A model generated the notes under the pieces. That model searched no databases and was not told the DNA's origin. It saw only the letters and a program-made list of their open reading frames with translations. A program made the position numbers and the translations under genes. Below, piece by piece: positions 24,080-32,034 of a DNA stretch of 38,216 nt. The number at the start of each line of letters is the position of its first letter. The stretch's first letter is position 1. The stretch covers positions 1 through 38,216 of the forward strand of contig DAHUZJ010000047.1 of assembly GCA_027306585.1 (NCBI GenBank), in the 5' to 3' direction. This DNA is from Acidimicrobiaceae bacterium (GTDB lineage: Bacteria; Actinomycetota; Acidimicrobiia; Acidimicrobiales; RAAP-2).

Positions 24080-24994
24080 TCAGCCGGCCGTCGACAGCTC
24101 GGGCGCCAGCCCGAGGGCGCGGTAGATCTCGCGGGTCGCGCTGGAGCGGTTGAGCGTGTAGAAGTGCAGCCCGGGGGCGCCGTGGGCCAGCACCTCCTGG
24201 CACAGCTCGGTCGCCAGCCGCACCCCTTCGGCCCGGACCGACGCGGCCCCGCCGCGGTGCTCGGCAGCTTCCAGCCGCTCCACCATCCAGCCGGGGACGG
24301 CGGCCCCCATGGCGGCCATCCTGGGCACCGATGCGAGCGACGTGATCGGCATGATGCCCGGCAGCACGGGGCGGTCGACGCCGAGGGCGTGCAGCTCGTC
24401 GATGAGGCGGGCGTACTCGCCGGCCTCGAAGAAGAATTGGGTGATGGCGAAGTCGGCGAGACGGAGCTTGGCCGCCAGGTGCCGGCGGTCGGTGGCGAGA
24501 TCGGGGGAGGCCGGGTGTCCGACCGGGTGGGCGGCCACCCCGATGGAGAACCCCCCGATGACGCGGGCCATCTCCACCAGCTCGACAGCATGGTGCAGCT
24601 CGCCCGGCGCTCCCCCGGGTGCCCCCTCGGCCGGCGCCGCCCCTCCCGGCGCCAGCTGCTCCGGCGGATCGCCACCCAGCGCCATCAGGTTCTCCACCCC
24701 CGCCTTGGCGTAGTCGACGAGGATCTCGGCCAGCTCCAGGCGGCTGTGGGCCACGCACGTCAGGTGTGCCATCGGCACGAGCGAGGTGGTGTGCAGCATG
24801 CCGGTCACGAGGTCGTAGGTCCGCTGGCGGGAAGCCGCACCGCCGCGGTACGTGACGGAGACGAACGAGGGTGCCAGCGGCTCGAGGTCGCGCAGCGTGT
24901 GGACCAGCGTGTTGAGCTCGGCCTCGCTCTTGGGCGGGAAGAACTCGAACGAGTACGTGGGCCCCGCGGCGAGGAGGTCGGCGATACGCACCAC
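24080..24994 (-). CDS. metF: Methylenetetrahydrofolate reductase
   Basis: A 304-aa FAD enzyme reducing 5,10-methylene-THF to 5-methyl-THF for methionine synthesis. The N-terminus contains FEFFPPKSEAEL (conserved catalytic Glu), then SVTYRGGAASRQRT, HLTCVAHSRLELAEIL and LMALGGDPPEQL. The lower barrel holds FAITQFFFEAGEY and LPGIMPITSL, and the end is HFYTLNRSSATREIY, typical of MetF. A ~15-residue Ala/Pro/Gly insertion (PGGAAPAEGAPGGAPG) is a local oddity. The start is GTG 24994 (adjacent GTG 24991 possible) because TACGCT lies 6 nt upstream. It follows the cupin gene by 44 nt. Confidence 0.95.
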   Translation of the reverse strand: MVRIADLLAAGPTYSFEFFPPKSEAELNTLVHTLRDLEPLAPSFVSVTYRGGAASRQRTYDLVTGMLHTTSLVPMAHLTCVAHSRLELAEILVDYAKAGVENLMALGGDPPEQLAPGGAAPAEGAPGGAPGELHHAVELVEMARVIGGFSIGVAAHPVGHPASPDLATDRRHLAAKLRLADFAITQFFFEAGEYARLIDELHALGVDRPVLPGIMPITSLASVPRMAAMGAAVPGWMVERLEAAEHRGGAASVRAEGVRLATELCQEVLAHGAPGLHFYTLNRSSATREIYRALGLAPELSTAG

Positions 24995-25000
24995 GCCCGC

Positions 25001-25006
25001 AGCGTA
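25001..25006 (-). promoter_or_regulatory. Leaderless-type -10 element (TACGCT) of metF
   Basis: TACGCT, then GCGGGC, then GTG at 24994. No Shine-Dalgarno is visible before either GTG. Confidence 0.45.
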
Positions 25007-25038
25007 CTGCCCGCCCTGCCCGTTCCCCGGCGGAGCCG

Positions 25039-25398
25039 TCAGGGGGCGGCGGCCCGCCCGAAGTCGTCCTCGAGGCGGACGATGTCGTCCTCCCCGAAGT
25101 ACTCGCCGTGCTGGACCTCGACGAAGAGCAGGTCGGCGTCGCCCACGCACTCGATGCGGTGGGCGGCGCCCACGGGCACCTCGACCGAGTCCCCCGGGCC
25201 GATGTCGCGTACCTCGTCCTCGATCGTCACCCGCCCGCGTCCCCGCACCACGAACCAGTGCTCGGACCGGCGGGCGTGCCGCTGGTAGCTGAGTCGCTTC
25301 CCGGGGAGGACGACGATGCGCTTGACCTTGTGGTCCGGTGCGTCGTCGTCGAGGACGGTGTAGGAGCCCCAGGGCCGCTCCTCGTGCTCCCCCGTCAT
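25039..25398 (-). CDS. Cupin protein, mannose-6-phosphate isomerase type II C-domain-like
   Basis: A 119-aa single cupin barrel. [12 protein letters not shown], then [28 protein letters not shown], and [12 protein letters not shown] give the typical metal-binding pattern (H-x-x-x-S-E-H...H). The sequence resembles the C-terminal isomerase half of bifunctional mannose-1-phosphate guanylyltransferase/phosphomannose isomerase, but without the nucleotidyltransferase. It could isomerise mannose-6-phosphate and fructose-6-phosphate; substrate is inferred. ATG 25398 overlaps the FolD stop by 4 nt (ATGA), so it is translated with FolD. Confidence 0.85.
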   Translation of the reverse strand: MTGEHEERPWGSYTVLDDDAPDHKVKRIVVLPGKRLSYQRHARRSEHWFVVRGRGRVTIEDEVRDIGPGDSVEVPVGAAHRIECVGDADLLFVEVQHGEYFGEDDIVRLEDDFGRAAAP

Positions 25399-26276
25399 CG
25401 CGCCCGCTCCGCTGCCCGCACGGTGTTGCGCAGGAGCATGGCCCGGGTCATCGGCCCCACCCCTCCGATACGCGGCGTCATCCATCCGGCCACCTCGGCC
25501 ACCCTTTCGTCCACGTCCGACAGCAGCTTGCGCCCTTCCCAGCTCGTCCCGGCACCCACCACCGCGGCACCCGGCTTCACCATGTCGGGCGTGACCAGAC
25601 CGGCCCGCCCGGCCGCAGCCACGACCACGTCCCCCTGGCGGACGAGCCCGGCCAGGTCCTCGACCCCCGTGTGGACGACGGTCACCGCGGCGTTGCACCC
25701 CGGCCGCTTCATGGCGAGGAGCAGCGCCAGCGGGCGGCCGATGGTGAGCCCCCGGCCGACCACCACCACGTGCTTGCCCTCGACGGGGACGTCGAAGGCC
25801 GCCAGCAGCTCGACGATGCCGGCCGGCGTGCACGGGAGCGGCCCCGGACGGCCGATCACGAGCTTGCCCAGGTTCACCGGGTGGAGGCCGTCCACATCCT
25901 TCTCCGGGTCGACGGCCAGCAGCACCCGCTCCTCGTCGAGCCCCTCGGGCAGCGGCAGCTGGACGAGGTAGGCGTGCACCGCGGGGTCGGCGTTGAAGCG
26001 GGCCACCACGGTCTCGACGTCGGCCTGGCTGGCGGTGGCCGGCAGTTGCTCGTGGTACGAGGCGATCCCGACCTCCGCGCAATCCGCGTGCTTCATCGCC
26101 ACGTACCGCGCGCTCGCCGGGTCGTCGCCCACGAGCACGGTCCCGAGCCCCGGCTGGACGCCCTCGGCCGCGAGCCGGGCGACCCGGTCCGCCACCTCGG
26201 CCCGCACCCGGGCCGCCACGCGCTCGCCGTCGAGAAGGATCACCGCTTGCCGCCCCTCCGTGTCATCGTCAGCCAC
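25395..26276 (-). CDS. folD: Methylene-THF dehydrogenase / methenyl-THF cyclohydrolase
   Basis: A 293-aa bifunctional one-carbon enzyme. The N-terminal region has [20 protein letters not shown] with catalytic Lys in YVAMKHADC, then [16 protein letters not shown] and [11 protein letters not shown]. The NADP-binding domain has [17 protein letters not shown], and [15 protein letters not shown] is the family C-terminal signature. The start is GTG 26276, three bases after the purH stop. It supplies 10-formyl-THF, the cofactor used by the PurN and PurH genes just upstream, and leads to MetF downstream, so the operon forms one folate pathway. Confidence 0.96.
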   Translation of the reverse strand: MADDDTEGRQAVILLDGERVAARVRAEVADRVARLAAEGVQPGLGTVLVGDDPASARYVAMKHADCAEVGIASYHEQLPATASQADVETVVARFNADPAVHAYLVQLPLPEGLDEERVLLAVDPEKDVDGLHPVNLGKLVIGRPGPLPCTPAGIVELLAAFDVPVEGKHVVVVGRGLTIGRPLALLLAMKRPGCNAAVTVVHTGVEDLAGLVRQGDVVVAAAGRAGLVTPDMVKPGAAVVGAGTSWEGRKLLSDVDERVAEVAGWMTPRIGGVGPMTRAMLLRNTVRAAERAR

Positions 26277-26279
26277 CCC

Positions 26280-27785
26280 TCAGTGCCGGAAGTGCCGCTC
26301 GCCGGTGGTCACCATGGCCAGACCAGCGGCGTCGGCCACCGCCACCACCTCGGCGTCGCGCACCGACCCGCCCGGTTGCACCACCGCCGCCACACCCGCC
26401 CGAGCCAGCACCTCGAGGCCGTCGGGGAAGGGGAAGAAGGCGTCGCTGGCGGCCGCCCCGCCCCGGGCCCGCTCTCCCGCCTTGGTCACCGCCAGCTCGG
26501 CGGCGACCACCCGCGACTGCTGCCCGGCGCCGACGCCCACGGCCTGCCCGTCGGTCACCACGGCGATGGCGTTGGACGTGGTCCGCCCGCACACCCGCCA
26601 GGCGAGGACGAGGTCGCGCCACTGGGCTTCGGTTGGCTGGGTCGCCGTCACCACCGCCCACCCGGGGCGCGCCGCCCGGAACTCGTCGGCGTCCTGCACC
26701 AGCGCGATCGCCCCGAGGGTGCGGACCTGGCGCATGGCCGGCTCGGGGGTGGGCGCCGAGAGCAGGCGCGTGGCCTTGCGCCGGGTCACCAGTCGCTCGA
26801 CCGCTTGGGGGTCGAAGGAGGTGGCGAGGATGACGTCGGCCTGCGGACCGTCGGCCACCGCCTCGGCCACCTCCACCGTCATCGGCCCCCCGACGGCCAC
26901 GATCCCGCCGAAGGCCGAGGTGGGGTCGGCGTCGAGCGCCCGCTGGAACGCCGTCACCAGGTCGTCGGCCACCGCCGCGCCACATGGGTTGGCGTGCTTC
27001 ACGATGGCGACGGCCGGCTTCCCGGCGTCGGCGGACAGCTCGTGCACCAGCCGCCAGGCGGCGTCGGCGTCGAACACGTTGAGGTACGACAGTGCCGTGC
27101 CGCCGTGCTGGATGACGCCGTCCCACCAGCTGGACCGGCCGGCCACCCGGTAGCGGGCCCCGCGCTGGTGGGGGTTCTCGCCGTAGCGGAGGACCTCGCC
27201 CAGCTCGAGGGTGAGGTGGACCGTGGGGGGGAGGAGCTCGTCGCCGTCCAGCCACTCGACGATGGCGGCGTCGTAGGCGGCAGTGTGGGCAAAGGCGGCG
27301 CGGGCCAGCCGCCGGCGCGTCGCCGCCGACAGCGCCCCCTCGGCCCGCAGCTCCTCGAGCACGCGGCCGTAGTCGGCCGGCGAGGTGACCACGCCGACGT
27401 GTGCGAAGTTCTTGGCCGCCGCCCGGACCATGGTCGGGCCCCCCACGTCGATCAGCTCCACCGAGGGGTCGGAGGCGAACGGGTAGAGGTTGCACACGAC
27501 CAGGTCGATCGGCTCGATGCCGTTGGCCTCGAGGTCGGCGAGGTGAGCCGGCACCGAGCGGTCGGCGAGGATGCCGCCGTGGATCCGGGGGTGGAGGGTC
27601 TTCACCCGGCCCCCCAGCATCTCGGGCGAGCCGGTGACCTCGACCACCGAGAGGTGCGGCAGGCCGGCCTCCGCCAGGGCGGCGGCCGTGTTCCCGCTCG
27701 CCACCAGCTCGCAGCCCAGCTCGACCAGGCCAGCGGCCAGCTCGGCGAGCCCCGTCTTGTCGTAGACGGAGAGGAGGGCCCTCAC
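26280..27785 (-). CDS. purH: AICAR transformylase / IMP cyclohydrolase
   Basis: A 501-aa bifunctional enzyme for the last two steps of IMP synthesis. The cyclohydrolase domain begins VRALLSVYDKTGLAELAAGL and contains KTLHPRIHGGILADR. The transformylase domain has RYGENPHQRGARY, IVKHANPCGAAVA (catalytic Lys-His), SAFGGIVAVGGP, and ends DAFFPFPDGLEVLARAGV...GERHFRH. GTG 27785 overlaps the purN stop by 4 nt (GTGA). The open frame extends far upstream, but that part is purN read in another frame. Length is close to that of other PurH proteins. Confidence 0.97.
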   Translation of the reverse strand: MRALLSVYDKTGLAELAAGLVELGCELVASGNTAAALAEAGLPHLSVVEVTGSPEMLGGRVKTLHPRIHGGILADRSVPAHLADLEANGIEPIDLVVCNLYPFASDPSVELIDVGGPTMVRAAAKNFAHVGVVTSPADYGRVLEELRAEGALSAATRRRLARAAFAHTAAYDAAIVEWLDGDELLPPTVHLTLELGEVLRYGENPHQRGARYRVAGRSSWWDGVIQHGGTALSYLNVFDADAAWRLVHELSADAGKPAVAIVKHANPCGAAVADDLVTAFQRALDADPTSAFGGIVAVGGPMTVEVAEAVADGPQADVILATSFDPQAVERLVTRRKATRLLSAPTPEPAMRQVRTLGAIALVQDADEFRAARPGWAVVTATQPTEAQWRDLVLAWRVCGRTTSNAIAVVTDGQAVGVGAGQQSRVVAAELAVTKAGERARGGAAASDAFFPFPDGLEVLARAGVAAVVQPGGSVRDAEVVAVADAAGLAMVTTGERHFRH

Positions 27786-28363
27786 GTCCGCACCACCTCC
27801 GCCAGCCGGCGCCGGACCGTCTCGGGATAGAGCCGCCGCTCCACCTGCTTGATCCGCTCGTGGAGCGTCTCGACCGTGTCGTCCGGCAGCACCGGTACCT
27901 CCTCCTGGGCCAGCACGGGCCCGGCGTCCATCTCGAGGGTGGCGACGTGCACCGTGCACCCGGTCACCGTGGCCCCGGCCGCCAGGGCGTCCTCGACGGC
28001 CCGCCACCCGGGGAACGCCGGCAGCAGGGCAGGGTGGGTGTTGAGGATCCGCCCGGGGAAGGCCTCGTGGGCCGGCTCGGCGAGGACGGTCCCGAACCCG
28101 GCCATCGCCACGAGGTCCGGGCGCTGTGCCTCCAGCGCCTCGGTGACGGCGCGGGTGTAGCCGACCCGGTCGAAGGCGGGCCCGAAGCCCCCCCATTGCC
28201 GGCGGTCGACGAGCACCGCCGGCACGCCGGCCGCCTCCGCCAGCTCGAGACCGCGGCACGGCCGGTCGGCGACGACCGCGACGACCGGCAGGCCCTGCTC
28301 GAGCATGGCCTGGAGGATGGTGCCGGTCCCCGACACCAGTACGGCCAGGCGTCCCGCGCTCAG
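27782..28363 (-). CDS. purN: Phosphoribosylglycinamide formyltransferase, probable CTG start
   Basis: A 193-aa enzyme formylating GAR with 10-formyl-THF. Core motifs are VSGTGTILQAML, DLVAMAGFGTVL, RILNTHPALLPAFPG (catalytic Asn-x-His) and HVATLEMDAGPVLAQEEVPV. The first usual start codon is GTG 28336 (VSGTGT), but that removes the first beta strand (RLAVLV). The frame stays open to CTG 28363, which overlaps the sucD TGA (CTGA) and has AAGGAG five bases before it (28369-28374). The other junctions in the operon overlap in the same way. I therefore prefer the CTG start; GTG 28336 is the conservative alternative. Confidence 0.75.
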   Translation of the reverse strand: MSAGRLAVLVSGTGTILQAMLEQGLPVVAVVADRPCRGLELAEAAGVPAVLVDRRQWGGFGPAFDRVGYTRAVTEALEAQRPDLVAMAGFGTVLAEPAHEAFPGRILNTHPALLPAFPGWRAVEDALAAGATVTGCTVHVATLEMDAGPVLAQEEVPVLPDDTVETLHERIKQVERRLYPETVRRRLAEVVRT

Positions 28364-29250
28364 CCGAGCTCCTTCACGAGCTCGACCATGCGCACGCCCG
28401 CCTCGGTCTGGTTCTGGGCCACCTCCACCCCGGCCTCCGAGAGGGCCGCCATCTTGGCCTGGGCCGTCCCACTGGAGCCCGAGATGATGGCACCGGCGTG
28501 GCCCATCTTGCGACCCGGCGGGGCGGTGACCCCGGCGACGTAGGCCACGACCGGCTTGGTCATGTGGTCGGCGATGTACTGGGCCGCCCGCTCCTCCTCG
28601 GAGCCGCCGATCTCGCCGATCATCATGACCGCCTTGGTGTCGGGGTCGGCCTGGAAGGCGGCCAGGCAGTCGATGAAGTTCGTGCCCGGCACCGGGTCGC
28701 CGCCGATGCCCACGCAGGTGGTCTGGCCGACGCCCTGCTGGGACAGCTCGTGGAGCGCCTGGTAGGTGAGGGTCCCCGACCGGCTGACGATCCCGACCGG
28801 GCCGCCCGGGAGGGCGATGTCACCCGAGGTGATGCCGATGTTGCACTTCCCGGGCGAGATGATGCCCGGGCAGTTGGGCCCGAGGAGCCGCGTGCCGCCG
28901 AACTCCTGCACGAGGCGGTTGTAGGTCACCGCCTCGTCCTGGGCCGGGATCCCCTCGGTGATGCAGACGACGAAGGAGATGCCGGCGGCGGCTGCCTCGA
29001 GGATGGCAGCGGCGGCGTGCGGCGGCGGGACCGAGATGAACGACGCGGTGGCACCGGTGGCCGCGACCGCCTCGGCCACGGTGGCGAAGACGGGGATCCC
29101 CTCGATCTCCGCACCTCCGCGCTTGGGGTTGGTCCCGGCCACCACCTGGGTGCCGTAGGCCCGGTTGCGCAGGCCGTGGTAGAGCCCCTGGCTGGTCGGG
29201 CTGATGCCCTGGACCACGACCTTGGTCGTCTCGTCGACGAAGATGCTCAC
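28360..29250 (-). CDS. sucD: Succinyl-CoA synthetase alpha subunit
   Basis: A 296-aa subunit carrying the phosphohistidine of succinyl-CoA synthetase. CoA binding is shown by [21 protein letters not shown] and [34 protein letters not shown] and [16 protein letters not shown] follow. The active His is in [15 protein letters not shown] 29250 has AGGAG upstream. It lies 12 nt after sucC. It forms the alpha-beta complex making ATP/GTP from succinyl-CoA, and its product succinate feeds the sdh enzyme encoded earlier in the window. Confidence 0.97.
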   Translation of the reverse strand: MSIFVDETTKVVVQGISPTSQGLYHGLRNRAYGTQVVAGTNPKRGGAEIEGIPVFATVAEAVAATGATASFISVPPPHAAAAILEAAAAGISFVVCITEGIPAQDEAVTYNRLVQEFGGTRLLGPNCPGIISPGKCNIGITSGDIALPGGPVGIVSRSGTLTYQALHELSQQGVGQTTCVGIGGDPVPGTNFIDCLAAFQADPDTKAVMMIGEIGGSEEERAAQYIADHMTKPVVAYVAGVTAPPGRKMGHAGAIISGSSGTAQAKMAALSEAGVEVAQNQTEAGVRMVELVKELG

Positions 29251-29262
29251 GCTGCTCCTCTC

Positions 29263-30405
29263 TCAGGCACCGGCCAGGGTGACGACCCGCCGGGCCGCCT
29301 CCAGCATGGTGGGCTCCGCCAGCAGGCGGTCGGACAGGTGGGGGGCCAGCAGCGACCGCCCCTCCTCGGCGTTGGTGCCGTCGAGGCGAAGGACGATCGG
29401 CGAGCGGAGGTCGACCCGCTGCAGCGCCTCGATGACACCCTTGGCCACCTCGTCGACGCGGGTGATGCCCCCGAAGATGTTGACGAAGATCGCCTTCACC
29501 GACGGGTCGGCATTGATCACCTCCAGGGCGGCCGCCATGACGTCGGCGTTGGCGCCGCCCCCGATGTCGAGGAAGTTGGCTGCCCGGCCGCCGACCTGGT
29601 TGACCACGTCGAGGGTGCTCATGGCCAGGCCGGCGCCGTTGGCGATGATGCCGACCGAGCCCTCGAGCCCGATGTAGTTGAGCCCGCGCTCGTGGGCCAT
29701 CCGCTCGCGCGGGTCCTCGGTCTCGGTGGCGGCGTACTCCTCCCATTCGGGGTGGCGGAAACGGGCGTTGTCGTCGAGGGTCACCTTGGCGTCGAGGGCG
29801 TGGACCCGGCCCTCGGTGGTGAGGATCAGCGGGTTGATCTCGGCCAGGTCGCAGTCGCCCTCGGTGTAGCAGGTGTAGAGCTGCACCAGCAGGTCGGCGG
29901 CCTGATCGCGCGCCGCCTCGTCGAGGTCCGCCTCGTCCACCCACCGGCGGGCCGCCGCCCGGTCGAGCCCCGTCACCGGATCGATCGAGAGCCGCGCGAT
30001 GGCACCGGGGTTGGTGGCGGCCACCTCCTCGATCTCCACCCCGCCTGTCGCCGACAACATCCCGAGGTGGAGCTTGGCCGGCCGGTCCAAGGTGAAACTG
30101 GCGTAGTACTCCTTGGCGATGTCCGAGGCGTGCTCGACCCACAGCCGGTGCACGGTGTGGCCCTTGATGTCCATGCCCAGGATGGCGCCGGCGTGCTGGC
30201 GAACCTCTTCGGCGTCGGCGGCGAGCTTGATGCCACCGGCCTTGCCGCGCCCGCCGACCTTCACCTGGGCCTTCACCACGACCGGGTAACCGGCCTGCTC
30301 CGCCTGGGTGACCGCCTCGTCGACCGTGTCGGCGACGCCCCCGGGCGACGTCGGGATGCCGAAGCGCCGGAAGTACTGTTTGCCCTGGTACTCGTAGAGA
30401 TCCAC
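29263..30405 (-). CDS. sucC: Succinyl-CoA synthetase beta subunit (ATP-grasp)
   Basis: A 380-aa ATP-grasp subunit. The N-terminus is MDLYEYQGKQYFRRFGIPTS; YPVVVKAQVKVGGRGKAGGI binds nucleotide; CDLAEINPLILT, and then LDIGGGANADV and IFVNIFGGITRVDEVAKGV form the typical C-terminal CoA-ligase segment. GTG 30405 is preceded by GAGAGGA. It is first in the minus-strand block sucC-sucD-purN-purH-folD-cupin. A promoter is not obvious in the repetitive 144-nt region upstream (30406-30549). Confidence 0.97.
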   Translation of the reverse strand: MDLYEYQGKQYFRRFGIPTSPGGVADTVDEAVTQAEQAGYPVVVKAQVKVGGRGKAGGIKLAADAEEVRQHAGAILGMDIKGHTVHRLWVEHASDIAKEYYASFTLDRPAKLHLGMLSATGGVEIEEVAATNPGAIARLSIDPVTGLDRAAARRWVDEADLDEAARDQAADLLVQLYTCYTEGDCDLAEINPLILTTEGRVHALDAKVTLDDNARFRHPEWEEYAATETEDPRERMAHERGLNYIGLEGSVGIIANGAGLAMSTLDVVNQVGGRAANFLDIGGGANADVMAAALEVINADPSVKAIFVNIFGGITRVDEVAKGVIEALQRVDLRSPIVLRLDGTNAEEGRSLLAPHLSDRLLAEPTMLEAARRVVTLAGA

Positions 30406-30461
30406 CCTGTCCTCTCTTCTTCATTCCTGCGGTCGTGCGATCCACTTCGGCCCTGCGGCCC

Positions 30462-30509
30462 TGCGGTGCTGCGGTGCTGCGGTGCTCCGGTGCTCCCCTG
30501 CTGGGGAGC
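30462..30509. repeat. 8-bp tandem repeat and hairpin upstream of sucC
   Basis: Four tandem 8-bp units, TGCGGTGC three times and TCCGGTGC once (30462-30493), are followed by a perfect 7-bp hairpin GCTCCCC-TGCT-GGGGAGC (30492-30509). There is no T-run, so it is a poor intrinsic terminator; it may be a variable-length spacer or mRNA structure. Confidence 0.6.
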
Positions 30510-30549
30510 TCGCCCTCCTGCGGTGTCCTCCTGCTGCGGCCACCGGCCC

Positions 30550-30966
30550 TCAGACGCCCAGCGTCTCCTCCCGGCGGTCCAGGGCCTCGGCCAGCCACGC
30601 CCCGATCGACGGCAGCGGCGCACCGGGGGTGAACACCTGGGCCACGCCCAGCTCCTCGAGCGTCGGGATGTCGTCCTCGGGGATGATGCCTCCGACGACC
30701 ACCAGCACGTCGTCGCGGCCCTGTGCCGCCAGGCCCTCGACCACCCTTGGCACCAGCGTGAGGTGGGCGCCCGAGAGGAGCGAGAGGCCCACGGCGTCGG
30801 CGTCCTCCTCGACGACCGCCTGGACGACCTGCTCGGGCGTCTGGTGGAGGCCGGTGTAGACCACCTCGAACCCGGCGTCGCGCAGGGCGCGGGCGATGAC
30901 CTTTGCCCCGCGGTCGTGGCCGTCGAGGCCAGGCTTCGCCACGACCACCCGGTAGGGACGCTTCAT
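30550..30966 (-). CDS. Cobalamin-binding subunit, methylmalonyl-CoA mutase C-terminal type
   Basis: A 138-aa Rossmann-like B12-binding domain. [18 protein letters not shown] carries the DxHxxG base-off cobalamin motif, [13 protein letters not shown] the Ser motif, and [13 protein letters not shown] the GG motif. Proteins of this size are small subunits of heteromeric acyl-CoA mutases, whose large subunit lies elsewhere; none is in the window. The mutase would form succinyl-CoA, linking it to the sucCD genes 145 nt downstream. ATG 30966 has TATCAT exactly 7 nt upstream, a leaderless promoter. It is divergent from the UbiA gene. Confidence 0.9.
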   Translation of the reverse strand: MKRPYRVVVAKPGLDGHDRGAKVIARALRDAGFEVVYTGLHQTPEQVVQAVVEEDADAVGLSLLSGAHLTLVPRVVEGLAAQGRDDVLVVVGGIIPEDDIPTLEELGVAQVFTPGAPLPSIGAWLAEALDRREETLGV

Positions 30967-30973
30967 CGAGGCG

Positions 30974-30979
30974 ATGATA
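30974..30979 (-). promoter_or_regulatory. Leaderless-type -10 element (TATCAT) of the B12-binding subunit gene
   Basis: TATCAT, then CGCCTCG, then ATG at 30966, with no Shine-Dalgarno. Confidence 0.55.
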
Positions 30980-31071
30980 GGCGGGGGTGCCGGTGTCGGC
31001 GCCAGACGGCGCACGCCTGTTACCGTCGGGGGATCGTCGCAGAGCCCTCGATCCCCGGTCCCCCGCAGACA

Positions 31072-32034
31072 GTGGTGGCACCCGGCGCCGGCGTGGCGGC
31101 GGGTACGTCGTCGCATGGCCCGGCCCCGGCCCACCGGCAGCTCCACGGCGCCCGAGGGGTGGTGTGGGGCATCGTCCGCACGGCCCGCCCCAAGCAGTGG
31201 GCGAAGAACGTCCTCGTCTTCATCGCGCCCGGCGCCGCCGGCGTGATCACCCACCCCGGCGTGGCCGGCAAGGCCCTCGCCGTCTTCGGGATCTTCTGCG
31301 CCGCCGCTTCGGGCACGTACTTCGTCAACGACACCGTCGACGCCGAGGCCGACAGGAGCCACCCCGACAAGGCCGGCCGGCCCATCGCCGCCGGGGTGAT
31401 CGGCGCCCCGACGGCGATCTCGGCGGCGGTCGTCCTGTTCGCCGTGGCGCTGGCGGGCGCGTGGCTGGTGGCGTCGTGGCAGCTCGCCCTCCTGGTGGGC
31501 GTCTACGGAGCGATCAACGTCGCCTACTCGCTGCGGCTGAAGCACGTGCCCGTGGTGGAGCTGGCGGCGGTCGCCTCCGGGTTCGTCGTCCGGGCCATCG
31601 CCGGCGGCATCGGCACCCACGTCTTCCTGTCGAGCTGGTTCCTCGTGGTCACGTCGTTCGGGGCGCTGTTCCTCGTCGTCGGCAAGCGGGCCGGCGAGCA
31701 CCACGTCCTCGGCGACGAACGGGGCAACCACCGGGCGACCCTCGACCTGTACTCGATGCAGTTCTTGCGCTCCGCCCTCACCCTGAGCGCCGGCGCCACC
31801 GTCACCACCTACTGCCTGTGGGCCTTCGACCACACGGGGCTCGCCCGTCGCGGCGACCACCTGGTGTGGATCGAGCTCAGCGTCGTGCCCGTGATCGTGG
31901 GCGTGCTGTACGTCCTGCGGCTGCTCGACGCCGGCGAGGGGAGCGCCCCCACCGAGCTCGCCCTCGGCGACCGGACGCTCCAGCTCCTCGGGTTGTCGTG
32001 GGCGATCCTGGTGGCCCTCGGCGTCTATGCCTGA
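31072..32034 (+). CDS. UbiA-type decaprenyl-phosphate phosphoribosyltransferase
   Basis: A ~320-aa membrane prenyltransferase with about nine hydrophobic segments. [34 protein letters not shown] (Asp-rich metal/diphosphate site), [42 protein letters not shown] and [12 protein letters not shown] match the mycobacterial enzyme (Rv3806c). It would attach phosphoribose to decaprenyl phosphate, the first step towards decaprenyl-phosphoryl-arabinose. The start is uncertain: GTG 31072 is the first canonical codon, but TACCGT (31021-31026) would place a leaderless 5' end near in-frame ATC 31033. GTG 31093 and 31159 are alternatives. It overlaps the next gene by 8 nt. Confidence 0.88.
   Translation: MVAPGAGVAAGTSSHGPAPAHRQLHGARGVVWGIVRTARPKQWAKNVLVFIAPGAAGVITHPGVAGKALAVFGIFCAAASGTYFVNDTVDAEADRSHPDKAGRPIAAGVIGAPTAISAAVVLFAVALAGAWLVASWQLALLVGVYGAINVAYSLRLKHVPVVELAAVASGFVVRAIAGGIGTHVFLSSWFLVVTSFGALFLVVGKRAGEHHVLGDERGNHRATLDLYSMQFLRSALTLSAGATVTTYCLWAFDHTGLARRGDHLVWIELSVVPVIVGVLYVLRLLDAGEGSAPTELALGDRTLQLLGLSWAILVALGVYA

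Noticed and set aside
25399-26082. Extension of the cupin frame upstream to 26082
   Set aside because: It is folD read in another frame; the cupin begins at the ATGA overlap with the folD stop.
30492-30509. Hairpin as an intrinsic terminator for the B12 gene
   Set aside because: No T-run follows on either strand.
28498-31071. Plus-strand frame running unbroken into the UbiA gene
   Set aside because: The part before 31072 is the antisense of sucD, sucC and the B12 gene, with no protein-like features.
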